A stretch of DNA of 64,000 nt, taken from positions 40,030-104,029 of the forward strand of contig NZ_BAGA01000072.1 of NCBI RefSeq assembly GCF_000308595.1, written 5' to 3'. Positions 33,346-41,671 of this stretch are shown one piece after another (position 1 is the stretch's first letter; every line of letters begins with the position of its first letter). Both the position numbers and the translations under genes were made by a program. This stretch comes from Nocardia higoensis NBRC 100133. Lineage in GTDB: Bacteria > Actinomycetota > Actinomycetes > Mycobacteriales > Mycobacteriaceae. The notes below the pieces were generated by a model. It was not told the DNA's origin and did no database searches. It worked only from the letters and a program-made list of their open reading frames with translations.

Positions 33346-34554
33346 ATGGCATCGAATTCCCTGCACATCGGCGTCGCGCTCGACGGGGCGGGCTGGCATC
33401 CGGCGGCGTGGCGTGAACCGAACTCCCGGCCCGCCGACCTGTTCGGCCCCGGGTACTGGACCGATCTCGTCGCCACAGCCGAGCGCGGCCTGCTGGATTT
33501 CGTCGGCATCGAAGACAGCCTCGCGCTGCCGGGGGAACGGCACGCCGCGCCCGACGACGCCGTCGACCGGGTTCGGGCCCGCATCGACGCCGCCCTGATC
33601 GCGGCGCGGGTGGCCCCGGTCAGCAAGCACATCGGGCTCCTGCCCACGGTGACGACCACGCACACCGAGCCCTTCCACGTCTCCAAGGCCGTCGCCACGC
33701 TCGACTACACCTCCCGCGGCCGTGCGGGCTGGCAGGCGCGAGTTTCCGGAACACCGTGGGAAGCGGCGCATTTCGGTAGACGCACCGTGCGTGAACTGTC
33801 CTACGACGAGATCGTGGCGGCGATCGCCCCCGGAGCGGAACCCGGGCAACTGCACGATCTGCTCGCCGAAGCCGCCGACCACGTCGAGGTGGTGCGCAGG
33901 CTGTGGGACAGCTGGGAGGACGACGCCGAGATCCGCGATGTCGCCACCCGCCGCTTCATCGACCGCGAGAAATTGCACTACATCGACTTCGAGGGCCGGT
34001 TCTTCAGCGTTCGCGGCCCGTCGATCACCCCGCGCCCGCCGCAGGGGCAGCCGGTGGTCGCGGCGCTCGCGCACGGCCCGTTGGTCTACGAATTCGCCGC
34101 GACCGCCGCTGATCTGGTGTTCGTCACGCCGTCCGGGGAATCCGGGCCCGAGCCGGTGCTGGCCGAGGTCGCCGCCGCGTCGGCCGGTCGCGCCGGGGAG
34201 CGGTTGCGGGTCTATGCCGATCTCGTCGTCTTCCTGGACAGCGCGGGGGAGCCGGGCACGGCGCGGTTGGCCCGGCTCGACGAGCTGGCCGGCTCCGCGT
34301 TGCGTTCCGACGCCCACATCTTCGCCGGCAGCGCGGACGATCTCGCGGATCTGCTGCTCGACTGGACCGAGCGCGGAATCGACGGCTTCCGGCTGCGTCC
34401 CGGCGTCGCGATCGACGACCTGAACGCCATCGCCGACGACCTGGTCCCGGTCCTGCGGCGGCGCAACGTCTTCCGCACCGGCTACCCCGAGGGCAACTTC
34501 CGTGCGCTGCTCGGCCTGCCCGCCACCGTCCCCAACCGCTACGCCACCATCTGA
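33346..34554 (+). CDS. LLM-class flavin-dependent oxidoreductase
   Basis: 402-residue luciferase-like protein, shorter than its neighbours. HIGVALDGAGWHP starts the barrel, LLPTVTTTHTEPFHVSKAVATLD is the strand-4 flavin region and YTSRGRAGWQARVSG the downstream loop. The C-terminal part (about 270-395) is typical of the family. It is followed after 11 nt by another LLM gene, so the two are one transcription unit. Reaction: FMNH2- and O2-dependent oxygenation of an unknown, perhaps sulfur-containing, substrate. Confidence 0.86.
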   Translation: MASNSLHIGVALDGAGWHPAAWREPNSRPADLFGPGYWTDLVATAERGLLDFVGIEDSLALPGERHAAPDDAVDRVRARIDAALIAARVAPVSKHIGLLPTVTTTHTEPFHVSKAVATLDYTSRGRAGWQARVSGTPWEAAHFGRRTVRELSYDEIVAAIAPGAEPGQLHDLLAEAADHVEVVRRLWDSWEDDAEIRDVATRRFIDREKLHYIDFEGRFFSVRGPSITPRPPQGQPVVAALAHGPLVYEFAATAADLVFVTPSGESGPEPVLAEVAAASAGRAGERLRVYADLVVFLDSAGEPGTARLARLDELAGSALRSDAHIFAGSADDLADLLLDWTERGIDGFRLRPGVAIDDLNAIADDLVPVLRRRNVFRTGYPEGNFRALLGLPATVPNRYATI

Positions 34555-34565
34555 GCGAGGTCATC

Positions 34566-35921
34566 GTGAGCACTCGACGCAAGCAGGTCATCCTGGGCGC
34601 CTACCTCGGCGGCGTCAACCACCACACCGCGTGGTGGCATCCCGAGGCGGGCAGCCAGATCGACTTCAGCTCCTTCGAACACACCGCCCGCACCGCCGAA
34701 CGCGGGAAGTTCGACTTCTTCTTCCTGGCCGAGGGCCTGATCCTGCGCGAACGCGCGGGCAAGATCTTCGACCAGGACATCATCGGCCGCCCCGACACCT
34801 TCACCGTGCTGGCCTCCCTCGCCGCCGTCACCGAACACCTCGGCCTGGCAGGCACCATCAACGCGACCTTCAACGAGCCCTACGAGCTGGCGCGTCAGTT
34901 CGCCAGTCTCGACCACCTCTCCGGCGGACGCGCCGCCTGGAACGTGGTCACCTCCTTCGACGCCTTCACCGGACAGAACTTCCGCCGCGGCGGCTTCCTC
35001 GACCCGGCCGACCGCTATGTGCACGCGGAGGAGACGCTCCAGGCCGTCCGGGCGCTGTGGGATTCGTGGGATGACGGCGATATCGTGGCCGACAAGGAAT
35101 CCGGTCGCTTCCTCGCGCGCGGTGACGCGGGCGCGTTCGCCTTCCACGGGCAGCAGTTCGACATCGCCGGGCGTTTCACCGTGCCGCGCAGCCCGCAGGG
35201 CAGGCCGGTCGTGCTGCAGGCAGGCGTCTCACCGCAGGGCCGCGCCTTCGCCGCCGCGAACGCCGACGCCATCTTCTCGCCCTACGGCAAACTGCCCGAA
35301 GCCGCCGACTTCTACCGCGACATCAAATCCCGCGCGGTCGCCGCGGGCCGCTCCGCCGACGACATCAAGATCCTGCCCTCGGCGAGTTTCGTCCTCGGCG
35401 ACACCGAGGCCGAGGCGATCGAGAAATACCACGCCATCCGCGCCGAACAGGTCACCGGCCAGACCGCCCTGATCCTGCTCGAACAACTCTGGAACCGCGA
35501 CCTTTCCGCCTACGACCCCGAGGGCCCCGTCCCCGATATCGACCCCGATCCCGAAGCGCCGCCGATCATCCAGGGCCGCGCCTTCATCCACCAGGACCGC
35601 TTCGCCACCGTGCGGAAACTGCGCGAGGTCGCCGAAGCGAAGAAGCTCAACCTGCGCGAGGTGGTCATCGACCAGTTCGAGCGCGGTCCGCTGGTGGGCA
35701 CACCGCAGCGGGTGGCCGAACTGATCGACGATTTCGTCGCCCAGGACGGCTCCGACGGGTTCATCCTCGGCTCACACCTGGTGCCCTCCGGGCTCGACGA
35801 GTTCGTCGATCGGGTGGTGCCGCTGCTCCAGGATCGCGGTGTGCTTCGAGCGGACTACACCGGGACGACACTGCGGGACAACCTCGGCCTGCCGAATGTG
35901 CGAGCGACGGCCGAGGTGTAG
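34566..35921 (+). CDS. LLM-class FMN monooxygenase, NtaA/DszA family
   Basis: 451-residue enzyme, the typical length for DszA/NtaA-type monooxygenases. VILGAYLGGVNHHTAWWHPE, FEHTARTAERGKFDFFFLAE, ASLDHLSGGRAAWNVVTS and VLQAGVSPQGRAFAA are signature stretches. GTG 34566 with a GAGCGAGG ribosome site. Second gene of a two-gene operon with the LLM protein upstream, and near a third LLM gene on the other strand. Needs a flavin reductase, none of which is encoded nearby. Confidence 0.9.
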   Translation: MSTRRKQVILGAYLGGVNHHTAWWHPEAGSQIDFSSFEHTARTAERGKFDFFFLAEGLILRERAGKIFDQDIIGRPDTFTVLASLAAVTEHLGLAGTINATFNEPYELARQFASLDHLSGGRAAWNVVTSFDAFTGQNFRRGGFLDPADRYVHAEETLQAVRALWDSWDDGDIVADKESGRFLARGDAGAFAFHGQQFDIAGRFTVPRSPQGRPVVLQAGVSPQGRAFAAANADAIFSPYGKLPEAADFYRDIKSRAVAAGRSADDIKILPSASFVLGDTEAEAIEKYHAIRAEQVTGQTALILLEQLWNRDLSAYDPEGPVPDIDPDPEAPPIIQGRAFIHQDRFATVRKLREVAEAKKLNLREVVIDQFERGPLVGTPQRVAELIDDFVAQDGSDGFILGSHLVPSGLDEFVDRVVPLLQDRGVLRADYTGTTLRDNLGLPNVRATAEV

Positions 35922-35961
35922 CGCGCAGTAGTGCCGATAGCGGGGTGATCGGCGAACCCGG

Positions 35962-36498
35962 TCAGGCCGCCGCGACCTGATCGGGTTGTCGCCCCTTCGG
36001 GCTCGCCCGGAACCAGGCACGAGCGGCGGAGGCGTACATGGCGGGCACGGCGACAAGTACCGCGCAGACGTGCCCGATCCTCGCGATCGCGACGAGCGCC
36101 GACTCCGTGTCGACGTCGGCGAGCGCCGCGCCCGCCTCTCCCGCCGCCAACGCGGCTATCGGTTCCACCAGTAGTGAGGCCAGGCCGACCACGCCGATGC
36201 CGAAGGTGATGGCGATCCGTGCCCACCGATCGCCTCGCAGCATCCGCCACCCCGCGGCGAGCACGACGGCATAGATCGTGGCCCGGGTGAGCCAGCCGAT
36301 CGCGAGTGAACGCGGCTCGGCGGCTTCATCGCTCAGTAGTACGTCCGCACTTCGCACAGCCGTCTCGGCGACGCCGAACACCAGTGCCGCGATCAGAGCG
36401 ACGAACGCGGTCGTGACGGCGGCGGGGCGGGAGGCAGGCTTCTCGGTGCCGTGCGGCGCGGCGGTGGGGGTGACGCCGCGGAGGTCGCTGGATTCCAC
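35962..36498 (-). CDS. Four-helix membrane protein of unknown function
   Basis: 178 residues. About 25 polar residues at the N-terminus, then hydrophobic segments near 28-48, 66-84, 93-115 and 138-158, and a basic tail. No catalytic or binding motif seen. Its start lies about 60 nt from a perfect 16-bp palindrome. It converges on the LLM operon with a 40-nt gap. Confidence 0.7.
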   Translation of the reverse strand: MESSDLRGVTPTAAPHGTEKPASRPAAVTTAFVALIAALVFGVAETAVRSADVLLSDEAAEPRSLAIGWLTRATIYAVVLAAGWRMLRGDRWARIAITFGIGVVGLASLLVEPIAALAAGEAGAALADVDTESALVAIARIGHVCAVLVAVPAMYASAARAWFRASPKGRQPDQVAAA

Positions 36499-36558
36499 AC
36501 GCCCGACACTGCCGGAGGCGGACCGGTGGCGGGATCACCCCTCGGTGGCAAGGGATTC

Positions 36559-36574
36559 CGATACCCGGGTATCG
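36559..36574. promoter_or_regulatory. Perfect 16-bp palindrome
   Basis: CGATACCCGGGTATCG is fully self-complementary and lies between the start of the membrane-protein gene (36498) and the stop of the DUF3089 gene (36598). A likely operator for the membrane-protein promoter; the binding protein is unknown. Confidence 0.5.
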
Positions 36575-36597
36575 CATCGAGCCTACGTCGGATCGGG

Positions 36598-37815
36598 TCA
36601 GCGACCCCAGACGATCTGCTGGCCGAGCTGCTGCTGATAGGTCGCGATCTGGGTGCCGACCATCTCGACCGTATCGCCGAGGGGCAGGGTGATATCGGCG
36701 GAATGCAGCCCCCACCCCGGGGTGGGGAACGGGCCCAGCTCCGGCGTGCCCGGCTCCGGCCGGACGAGCAGGACGTGGGCGTTGCCGGTGTGTGTGCACC
36801 GGGCCCGGTAGCGCTGGGCGGGCCGCAGCCACGGGGTGTCCGCGGTGGGGGGCAGGCCGCTGTGGCTGACGATGTCACCCAGACCGAAGATCCCGGGGAA
36901 CAGACTGCTGCGCGTCAGAGTATGCAACGGGACCTCGGCCTCGCCCTGCGGGAAGGCCGGATTCACGCAGGCGATCTCGTAGCCGGGGCCGAACGGGACC
37001 GGCTCGGCCTCCGCGGTGGTGGGGGTGACGCCGTAGCGTGCGTCCGCAGGCGGGGTCTGTCCGAAGGTGGACCAGGCCAGGACGCAATGGGTCTGGTCGG
37101 TGCGGCGGCACAGCGGCACGGTCCGGAAATCGCCGCCGACGTCGGCGCCACGCGGCACCACCACATTGCCGCCGACCAGGACCGCCGACACCAGCCGCGC
37201 ATTGGCCGCCGCGTCGGGCTCGATGCGTTCACGCAGAAGTTGCCGCAGCAGTCTCGTGCCCTGCGAATGGCCGATGAGCACCACGCCGCGGCCGTGGTTG
37301 TCCTCGGCCAGATACTGTTCCCAGGCCCGCGCCACGTCCCGGAACGCCATGGCGGCAGCGGCTCTGGCCTGGCCCGGAGTGCCCGGTGACTGCAGGGCGA
37401 GCAGGGTGCGCTGGCGGTAGACCGGGGCGTAGACGTCGCACACCTCGGAGAACCGCTGCGCCTGCTGCTCGGCGATCGCGCGCACGGGGGCGGTGATATC
37501 CAGACTCGCGGAATACGAGAGTTCCTGCGAGACGGTGGGGTAGACGTAGAAGCAGTCCACCTCATGGCGCTTCGGCTCGGGCGCGGGCAGCACCACATCG
37601 GGCTGATCCTGTGTGCGCACAGTGGTGGTCAGGTCACCGCGGCACGGGTCGGCGGGAAGGTCGGGGCGGCACAGCCAGACGGTGTCCTGCGGCTCGGGGT
37701 CGGCCGGAGCGGTAGCCGCGTGCGGCGCGAGAAACGCGACGAACAGGATCAGAGCCGTGGCGAGCCCGGCGCGCGGACGGTTTGCCGGGCGGGGACCGAA
37801 GAACTCGGCGGGCAC
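36598..37815 (-). CDS. DUF3089 secreted alpha/beta-hydrolase (intact paralogue)
   Basis: 405 residues. An N-terminal hydrophobic helix (about 17-37) ends in an Ala-rich region, suggesting secretion or anchoring. DUF3089 begins DTVWLCRPDLPADPCRGDL, then VDCFYVYPTVSQE and the nucleophile elbow GHSQG with Ser184. Paired cysteines (LCRP, PCRG, VDCF, VCDV, LCRR) suggest disulfides. Probably a lipase or esterase. GTG 37815 with AGGGAG upstream. A broken paralogue lies 4 kb away at 41672-42899. Confidence 0.88.
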   Translation of the reverse strand: MPAEFFGPRPANRPRAGLATALILFVAFLAPHAATAPADPEPQDTVWLCRPDLPADPCRGDLTTTVRTQDQPDVVLPAPEPKRHEVDCFYVYPTVSQELSYSASLDITAPVRAIAEQQAQRFSEVCDVYAPVYRQRTLLALQSPGTPGQARAAAAMAFRDVARAWEQYLAEDNHGRGVVLIGHSQGTRLLRQLLRERIEPDAAANARLVSAVLVGGNVVVPRGADVGGDFRTVPLCRRTDQTHCVLAWSTFGQTPPADARYGVTPTTAEAEPVPFGPGYEIACVNPAFPQGEAEVPLHTLTRSSLFPGIFGLGDIVSHSGLPPTADTPWLRPAQRYRARCTHTGNAHVLLVRPEPGTPELGPFPTPGWGLHSADITLPLGDTVEMVGTQIATYQQQLGQQIVWGR

Positions 37816-37942
37816 GGAAGCTCCCTTCGAACGAACCCGCCCACCTTATGACGGTGGGTGTGCTCGTGCGAGGTGGCGTTGCCACTGTGCGGCAAGGTGC
37901 CCAGGGCAGGACCGAGTCCGTGGGCCGGGCGCACGAAGTCGC

Positions 37943-39457
37943 TCAGCGCAGCCCCTTCCACAGCAGGCGTTCGGCGGAATCCGGGTCCTCGACGACCGTG
38001 CGTTCCCGCGCGAGCAGGCCGGTGGTGCGGGTGGTCGTGTCGTAGCGAGTCCAGCCGGGATCGCCCTCGACGACGAACGCCCGGTACATCTCGTGAGTCG
38101 TGCGGGCGACGGCGTCGGGGGCGTCCGGGCCGGTGAGCAGGTGGCTGCCGGGATGGCGGTGGGTGGCGAAGACGAACGGCAGGTCGACCGCGTGTGCGGA
38201 GCCGAGCTTGCCGCCGAGAGCGGGGGAGCGCCAATCGAATCGGAACGCCCAGGCCTGCCCGCCCGTCGCGGCCTGGGTCTCGGCCAGGCGAATGGCCGGA
38301 ATGCGGAAGAACCAGTCGGTGACCACGGCGGCGAGCAGATCGCCCGAGCTCGCCCGAGGGCGCGCGGACCGGTATGTCTCGACTGCCGCGGCGTCCAGAC
38401 CGTAGGAGGTCGATGCCGCGAGCAGCGTGGCCTCGTCGATCAGGTCGATGGCTCCCGAGGCCGCGAGGATGAGCCGGGCGTCCTCGACATTGGACCCGGC
38501 CAGTATCGCGATGTCGGCGGCCGCGCCGGACGCGACGGCGCTGCGCGGATCGGTGCTCACCACGGACCCGTCGACGACCGGCGCGAACGGCAGCGTCGAC
38601 AGCGCGAGCCCGCCCCAGATCGCTGGATCGGCGGCTGTCTGCACCTCGTGCAAGAGATCGCGCGCGTGCTGGGCCAGCCTTTCCGGCGCCACGGAGGCGA
38701 AGCCGGCGACGGTCGGCTCCACCCCGGCGCGCGCGGCCAGTTGCGTGCGCACCACCCGCGCCTGGTCGGGGGTGATGGTGTTCGCGGCGGCGCCGGAGTG
38801 CGCGATCAGGCGGTGGAACAGGCCACGGGCGGCGGGCACGGCGAGCAGCGTGGTCGCGAGCATGGCGCCTGCCGACTGGCCGGCCACGGTCACCCGCGCC
38901 GGATCGCCTCCGAAGGCGGCGATGTTGTCGCGTACCCACGCCAGCGCTGCCAGCACATCGCGCAAACCGAGATTGCTTGCCTCGGAGTCGTTTCCGTCGA
39001 AGTGCACCCACCCCTCGGCGCCCAGTCGATAGTTGACCGACACCACGACGACGCCGTCGCGGGCGAAGGCAGCGCCGTCGTAGAGGGGAAGAGCGTTCGA
39101 GCCGTTGGTGAACGCGCCGCCGTGGATCCAGAACAGCACCGGCCGTGCCTGTCCGCGGCCCGGCGTCCAGATGTTCACATGCAGGTGATCGTCACCGGGT
39201 GCGAGCAGTTCGGGGACGACGCCCTCGTAGGCCGGGACATAGGGGGCGCGGGCCGCCGTGGGGCCCGGTCGCGTCGCGTCCCGAACGTGCTGCCACGGCT
39301 CCGGTCGTTCGGGTGGCCGCAGCCGTCGGGGGCCGACCGGCGGGGCGGCATAGGGGACACCGAGGTAGACCTCGATGTCGCCGTCGCGGAGACCACGTAC
39401 CGGGCCGTGCGCGGTGACGGCCTGGGCGAGCGATTCGGTAGGCAACGCCTTTGTCAT
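37943..39457 (-). CDS. Type-B carboxylesterase/lipase
   Basis: 504-residue alpha/beta hydrolase. The oxyanion motif HGGA (112-115), nucleophile Ser195 in VAGQSAGA, the DIAILAGSNVEDARL acid region and the histidine in GSAHAVDLPFVF match the carboxylesterase family. It has no signal peptide, so it is cytoplasmic. ATG 39457 has AAGG 9 nt upstream; an in-frame ATG lies at 39466. Divergent from a TetR regulator across 165 nt, which probably represses it. The ester substrate is unknown. Confidence 0.9.
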   Translation of the reverse strand: MTKALPTESLAQAVTAHGPVRGLRDGDIEVYLGVPYAAPPVGPRRLRPPERPEPWQHVRDATRPGPTAARAPYVPAYEGVVPELLAPGDDHLHVNIWTPGRGQARPVLFWIHGGAFTNGSNALPLYDGAAFARDGVVVVSVNYRLGAEGWVHFDGNDSEASNLGLRDVLAALAWVRDNIAAFGGDPARVTVAGQSAGAMLATTLLAVPAARGLFHRLIAHSGAAANTITPDQARVVRTQLAARAGVEPTVAGFASVAPERLAQHARDLLHEVQTAADPAIWGGLALSTLPFAPVVDGSVVSTDPRSAVASGAAADIAILAGSNVEDARLILAASGAIDLIDEATLLAASTSYGLDAAAVETYRSARPRASSGDLLAAVVTDWFFRIPAIRLAETQAATGGQAWAFRFDWRSPALGGKLGSAHAVDLPFVFATHRHPGSHLLTGPDAPDAVARTTHEMYRAFVVEGDPGWTRYDTTTRTTGLLARERTVVEDPDSAERLLWKGLR

Positions 39458-39585
39458 CAGTTGCATCCTTGTAGCGTCGTTGGCTTGTGTTGCCATCAAC
39501 GCGCGAACCGAGCCCCCGGTCAATGGTTTCTTCCGAAACTCGTACGTCTCTCTTGTGCAACCACATCCGGCTTTTGCCGAGGAAT

Positions 39586-39608
39586 GCAACGCCTTGATCA
39601 TATGTTGC
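39586..39608. promoter_or_regulatory. Candidate TetR half-sites
   Basis: GCAAC-N13-GTTGC between the esterase and TetR genes, directly before the tetR start at 39623. The spacing is wide for one TetR dimer, so this is a weak call. Confidence 0.3.
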
Positions 39609-39622
39609 GTTAGAGTCGCCGC

Positions 39623-40219
39623 ATGGTCTCCCGTACGCCGCTACAACGTGCGCTCGCCGGTCCCGGCCATCGCAAGCCGGAGCCGATCGACGCGTTCCGG
39701 GCGGCGCGCCGCTGCTTCCTGCGTGGTGAGCGCGTCGACGTGGGCAGGCTCGCCGCGGAACTCGGCGTCAACAGGGTGACCCTCTACCGCTGGGTCGGCA
39801 GTCGTGACCAGCTGCTCGTCGAAGTGATCTGGTCGCTGACCGAGGCGAGCCTGCGCGAGCAATGGGAACGAGCGCGTCACCGGCCGGGGTCGCGCGTGCC
39901 CGCCCTGCTCGCCGGATACCTGCGTTCGGTGCTCGAACAACCCGGAGCGCGTGCCTTCGTGCTGGAGGAGAACGAACGGGCGATGCGTCTGCTCACCCTG
40001 GCGAGCAATGGTTTTCAACCCAGGCTGGTGCGGGCCGTCGCGGCGTATCTGGAACAGGACCTGGCCGACGGGCGGATCAGCACCACTCTTTCGGTGGACG
40101 AGTTGGCCTATGCGAGTGTGCGGATCGGTGAATCGTTCCATTACCTACCGACGATCGCCGGGGCGCCTCCCGACCCGGACGGCGCCGAACGGGTACTCGC
40201 GGCGCTCTTGCGGCCGTGA
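39623..40219 (+). CDS. TetR-family transcriptional regulator (QsdR-like)
   Basis: 198 residues. The N-terminal HTH is degenerate in its first helix (PEPIDAFRAARRCFL) with the DNA-reading RLAAELGVNRVTLYRWVGSR. The C-terminal ligand domain, with LLAGYLRSVLEQPGARAFVLEE, resembles the QsdR-type group found next to lactonases and esterases. It is divergent from a carboxylesterase and probably represses it, responding to an ester or lactone. Confidence 0.88.
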   Translation: MVSRTPLQRALAGPGHRKPEPIDAFRAARRCFLRGERVDVGRLAAELGVNRVTLYRWVGSRDQLLVEVIWSLTEASLREQWERARHRPGSRVPALLAGYLRSVLEQPGARAFVLEENERAMRLLTLASNGFQPRLVRAVAAYLEQDLADGRISTTLSVDELAYASVRIGESFHYLPTIAGAPPDPDGAERVLAALLRP

Positions 40220-40287
40220 CACCACTGTGACGGTGGCCGGGTGAATCTTTACCTTTCGTCGTCTGGTGTCCGACCGGCTACGCGGCG

Positions 40288-40314
40288 AACACTGGGGTTC
40301 GGCATGCCAGTGTT
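40288..40314. promoter_or_regulatory. Inverted repeat upstream of small secreted peptide gene
   Basis: AACACTGG-N11-CCAGTGTT is a perfect 8-bp repeat 40 nt before the peptide start codon. It could be an operator or a leader hairpin; the absence of a T-run and its position argue against a simple terminator of the tetR gene. Confidence 0.45.
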
Positions 40315-40353
40315 TGTGATCGGTTAGCTCGCGTCCACTCTGAAGGGTTCGAA

Positions 40354-40521
40354 ATGTCCAGATTCACCAAGTTGTTCGCCGCCACTGCGGTTGCGCTGTC
40401 GGTCGGTGTGTTCGCTGCCCCCTTGGCGTCGGCCGCGACGACTCCGTCCGCCGACCCGATCGGCGGCGGCGGCTCTGTCGTGATCTGTCTTCCACTAGGC
40501 AGCGCGACCATCTGCATCTGA
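40354..40521 (+). CDS. 55-residue secreted peptide with two cysteines
   Basis: ATG 40354 follows GAAGGG at 7-nt distance. The product starts MSRFTKLFAATAVALSVGVF and has a complete signal peptide ending ASAA. The mature part of about 27 residues is Gly-rich and ends ICLPLGSATICI with two cysteines that may be disulfide-linked. Small exported peptides of this general design occur in Nocardia; I know of no function. The perfect inverted repeat upstream suggests its own control. Confidence 0.7.
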   Translation: MSRFTKLFAATAVALSVGVFAAPLASAATTPSADPIGGGGSVVICLPLGSATICI

Positions 40522-40668
40522 TCGGACTTTCTGCGTTATACGGAAAGCATGTCATGCGTGCGTCGGGTACGTACGTGCCGTAGGCAGGTCGCTTCGTTGC
40601 GGCCTGCTTCTCTTTTTTTCGGGATGCCCGTGGTCCGGGCGCGCCGTTCCACGCGCGCTGTCCCGGCC

Positions 40669-41634
40669 CTACGACAGGACGAAGGGCGGCGGGTCGGCGG
40701 GGGTGAACGCGTGACCGACATCGCCGATGAGTCCGCTCGCCGCGGGCTCGAGCTTGTGATGGGCGGTGAAGTCGAGATCGGCCAGCTCGGCCCAGATGAT
40801 GTTGGGGCTGAACGAGGATTCGTAGATGTAGCGCCGCTGGGTCAGGTCGCTGAGCGTGCGCCAGATGGTCGCGGAGATGTTGGGACGCTCCGGGTCGGGC
40901 TCGCCGAAAGGCTGCGCGGCATTGCGCATCACGCTGAGCAGGGCAGCGTAGGCGCGGGGCGCGGTCTCGGCGGGCGGGAGACGATCGAGGTAGTAGGAAG
41001 CCCGGACGAAGCGGTCGGCGGCCTCGGTGGTGCCCGGCAGCGGGTTCGCGCCGCCGAAGCCGGCGAAGTTCTTCTTCAGTGCGATTTGCTGTTCGTACGG
41101 CGGTGAATTCGTCATGACCGTGTAGGCGCGGTCGTGGTGCAGGCGGGCGACGCCGTCGATGTGCTCGATGATCAGGGAATCGCCGGTGGCGTCCTCCAGG
41201 GCGAGGTGCACGGTCGCCGCGCGCTGACTGCGCGGCTCGATCAGCGGCAGCACCTGGAACGGTTCGCGCGTCATGAGTTCCACGCATTCCTCGACGGTCG
41301 CGCACAAGTCGAGGAACACCTGCGCCCACAGCGAGACCGCCACGGATGCTTTGGTGGAGTCACGTTCGCCGAAGTCGGCTTCGGCCAGCCACAGCAGATG
41401 CGCGGCAAGGCCCTGTTCGTTGATGCCGTCGGAGGTGGCGTTGTCCCACACCGTGGCCACCAGGCTGCCGTGCCGGGCGGTCCAGCGCATCGGGGACGCG
41501 TCGCGGTCGTGACCGACCCGCTCGACGCCGCGCGGCAGCACCCACAGGTTGGTGTCCATCTCCTCTCGCCAGTCCATGTTCCGGCCGACCAGCACGCCGT
41601 GCCCACTGGTTGTCCACATCGCTCGCGTGCACAT
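40669..41634 (-). CDS. Ntn-type C-N hydrolase (choloylglycine hydrolase/penicillin acylase-like)
   Basis: 321-residue linear-amide C-N hydrolase. The start MCTRAMW places Cys2 as the N-terminal nucleophile after methionine removal, followed by the family motifs GRNMDWREEMDTNLWVLPRG and the IIEHIDGVARLHHDRAYTVMTNSP block. No signal peptide, unlike several secreted relatives. Substrates in the family include bile-acid conjugates, penicillin V and acyl-homoserine lactones; the choice here is open. ATG 41634 is fixed by the need for Cys2 and by GAGGAAGTC upstream. It follows the broken DUF3089 gene on the same strand after 37 nt. Confidence 0.88.
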   Translation of the reverse strand: MCTRAMWTTSGHGVLVGRNMDWREEMDTNLWVLPRGVERVGHDRDASPMRWTARHGSLVATVWDNATSDGINEQGLAAHLLWLAEADFGERDSTKASVAVSLWAQVFLDLCATVEECVELMTREPFQVLPLIEPRSQRAATVHLALEDATGDSLIIEHIDGVARLHHDRAYTVMTNSPPYEQQIALKKNFAGFGGANPLPGTTEAADRFVRASYYLDRLPPAETAPRAYAALLSVMRNAAQPFGEPDPERPNISATIWRTLSDLTQRRYIYESSFSPNIIWAELADLDFTAHHKLEPAASGLIGDVGHAFTPADPPPFVLS

Positions 41635-41671
41635 GACTTCCTCGATTCGCCAGGAGTTCGATCGGAAAGGT

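Noticed and set aside
37613..39613. 666-residue open frame on the plus strand
   Set aside because: Antisense to the DUF3089 and esterase genes, whose catalytic motifs are intact on the minus strand.
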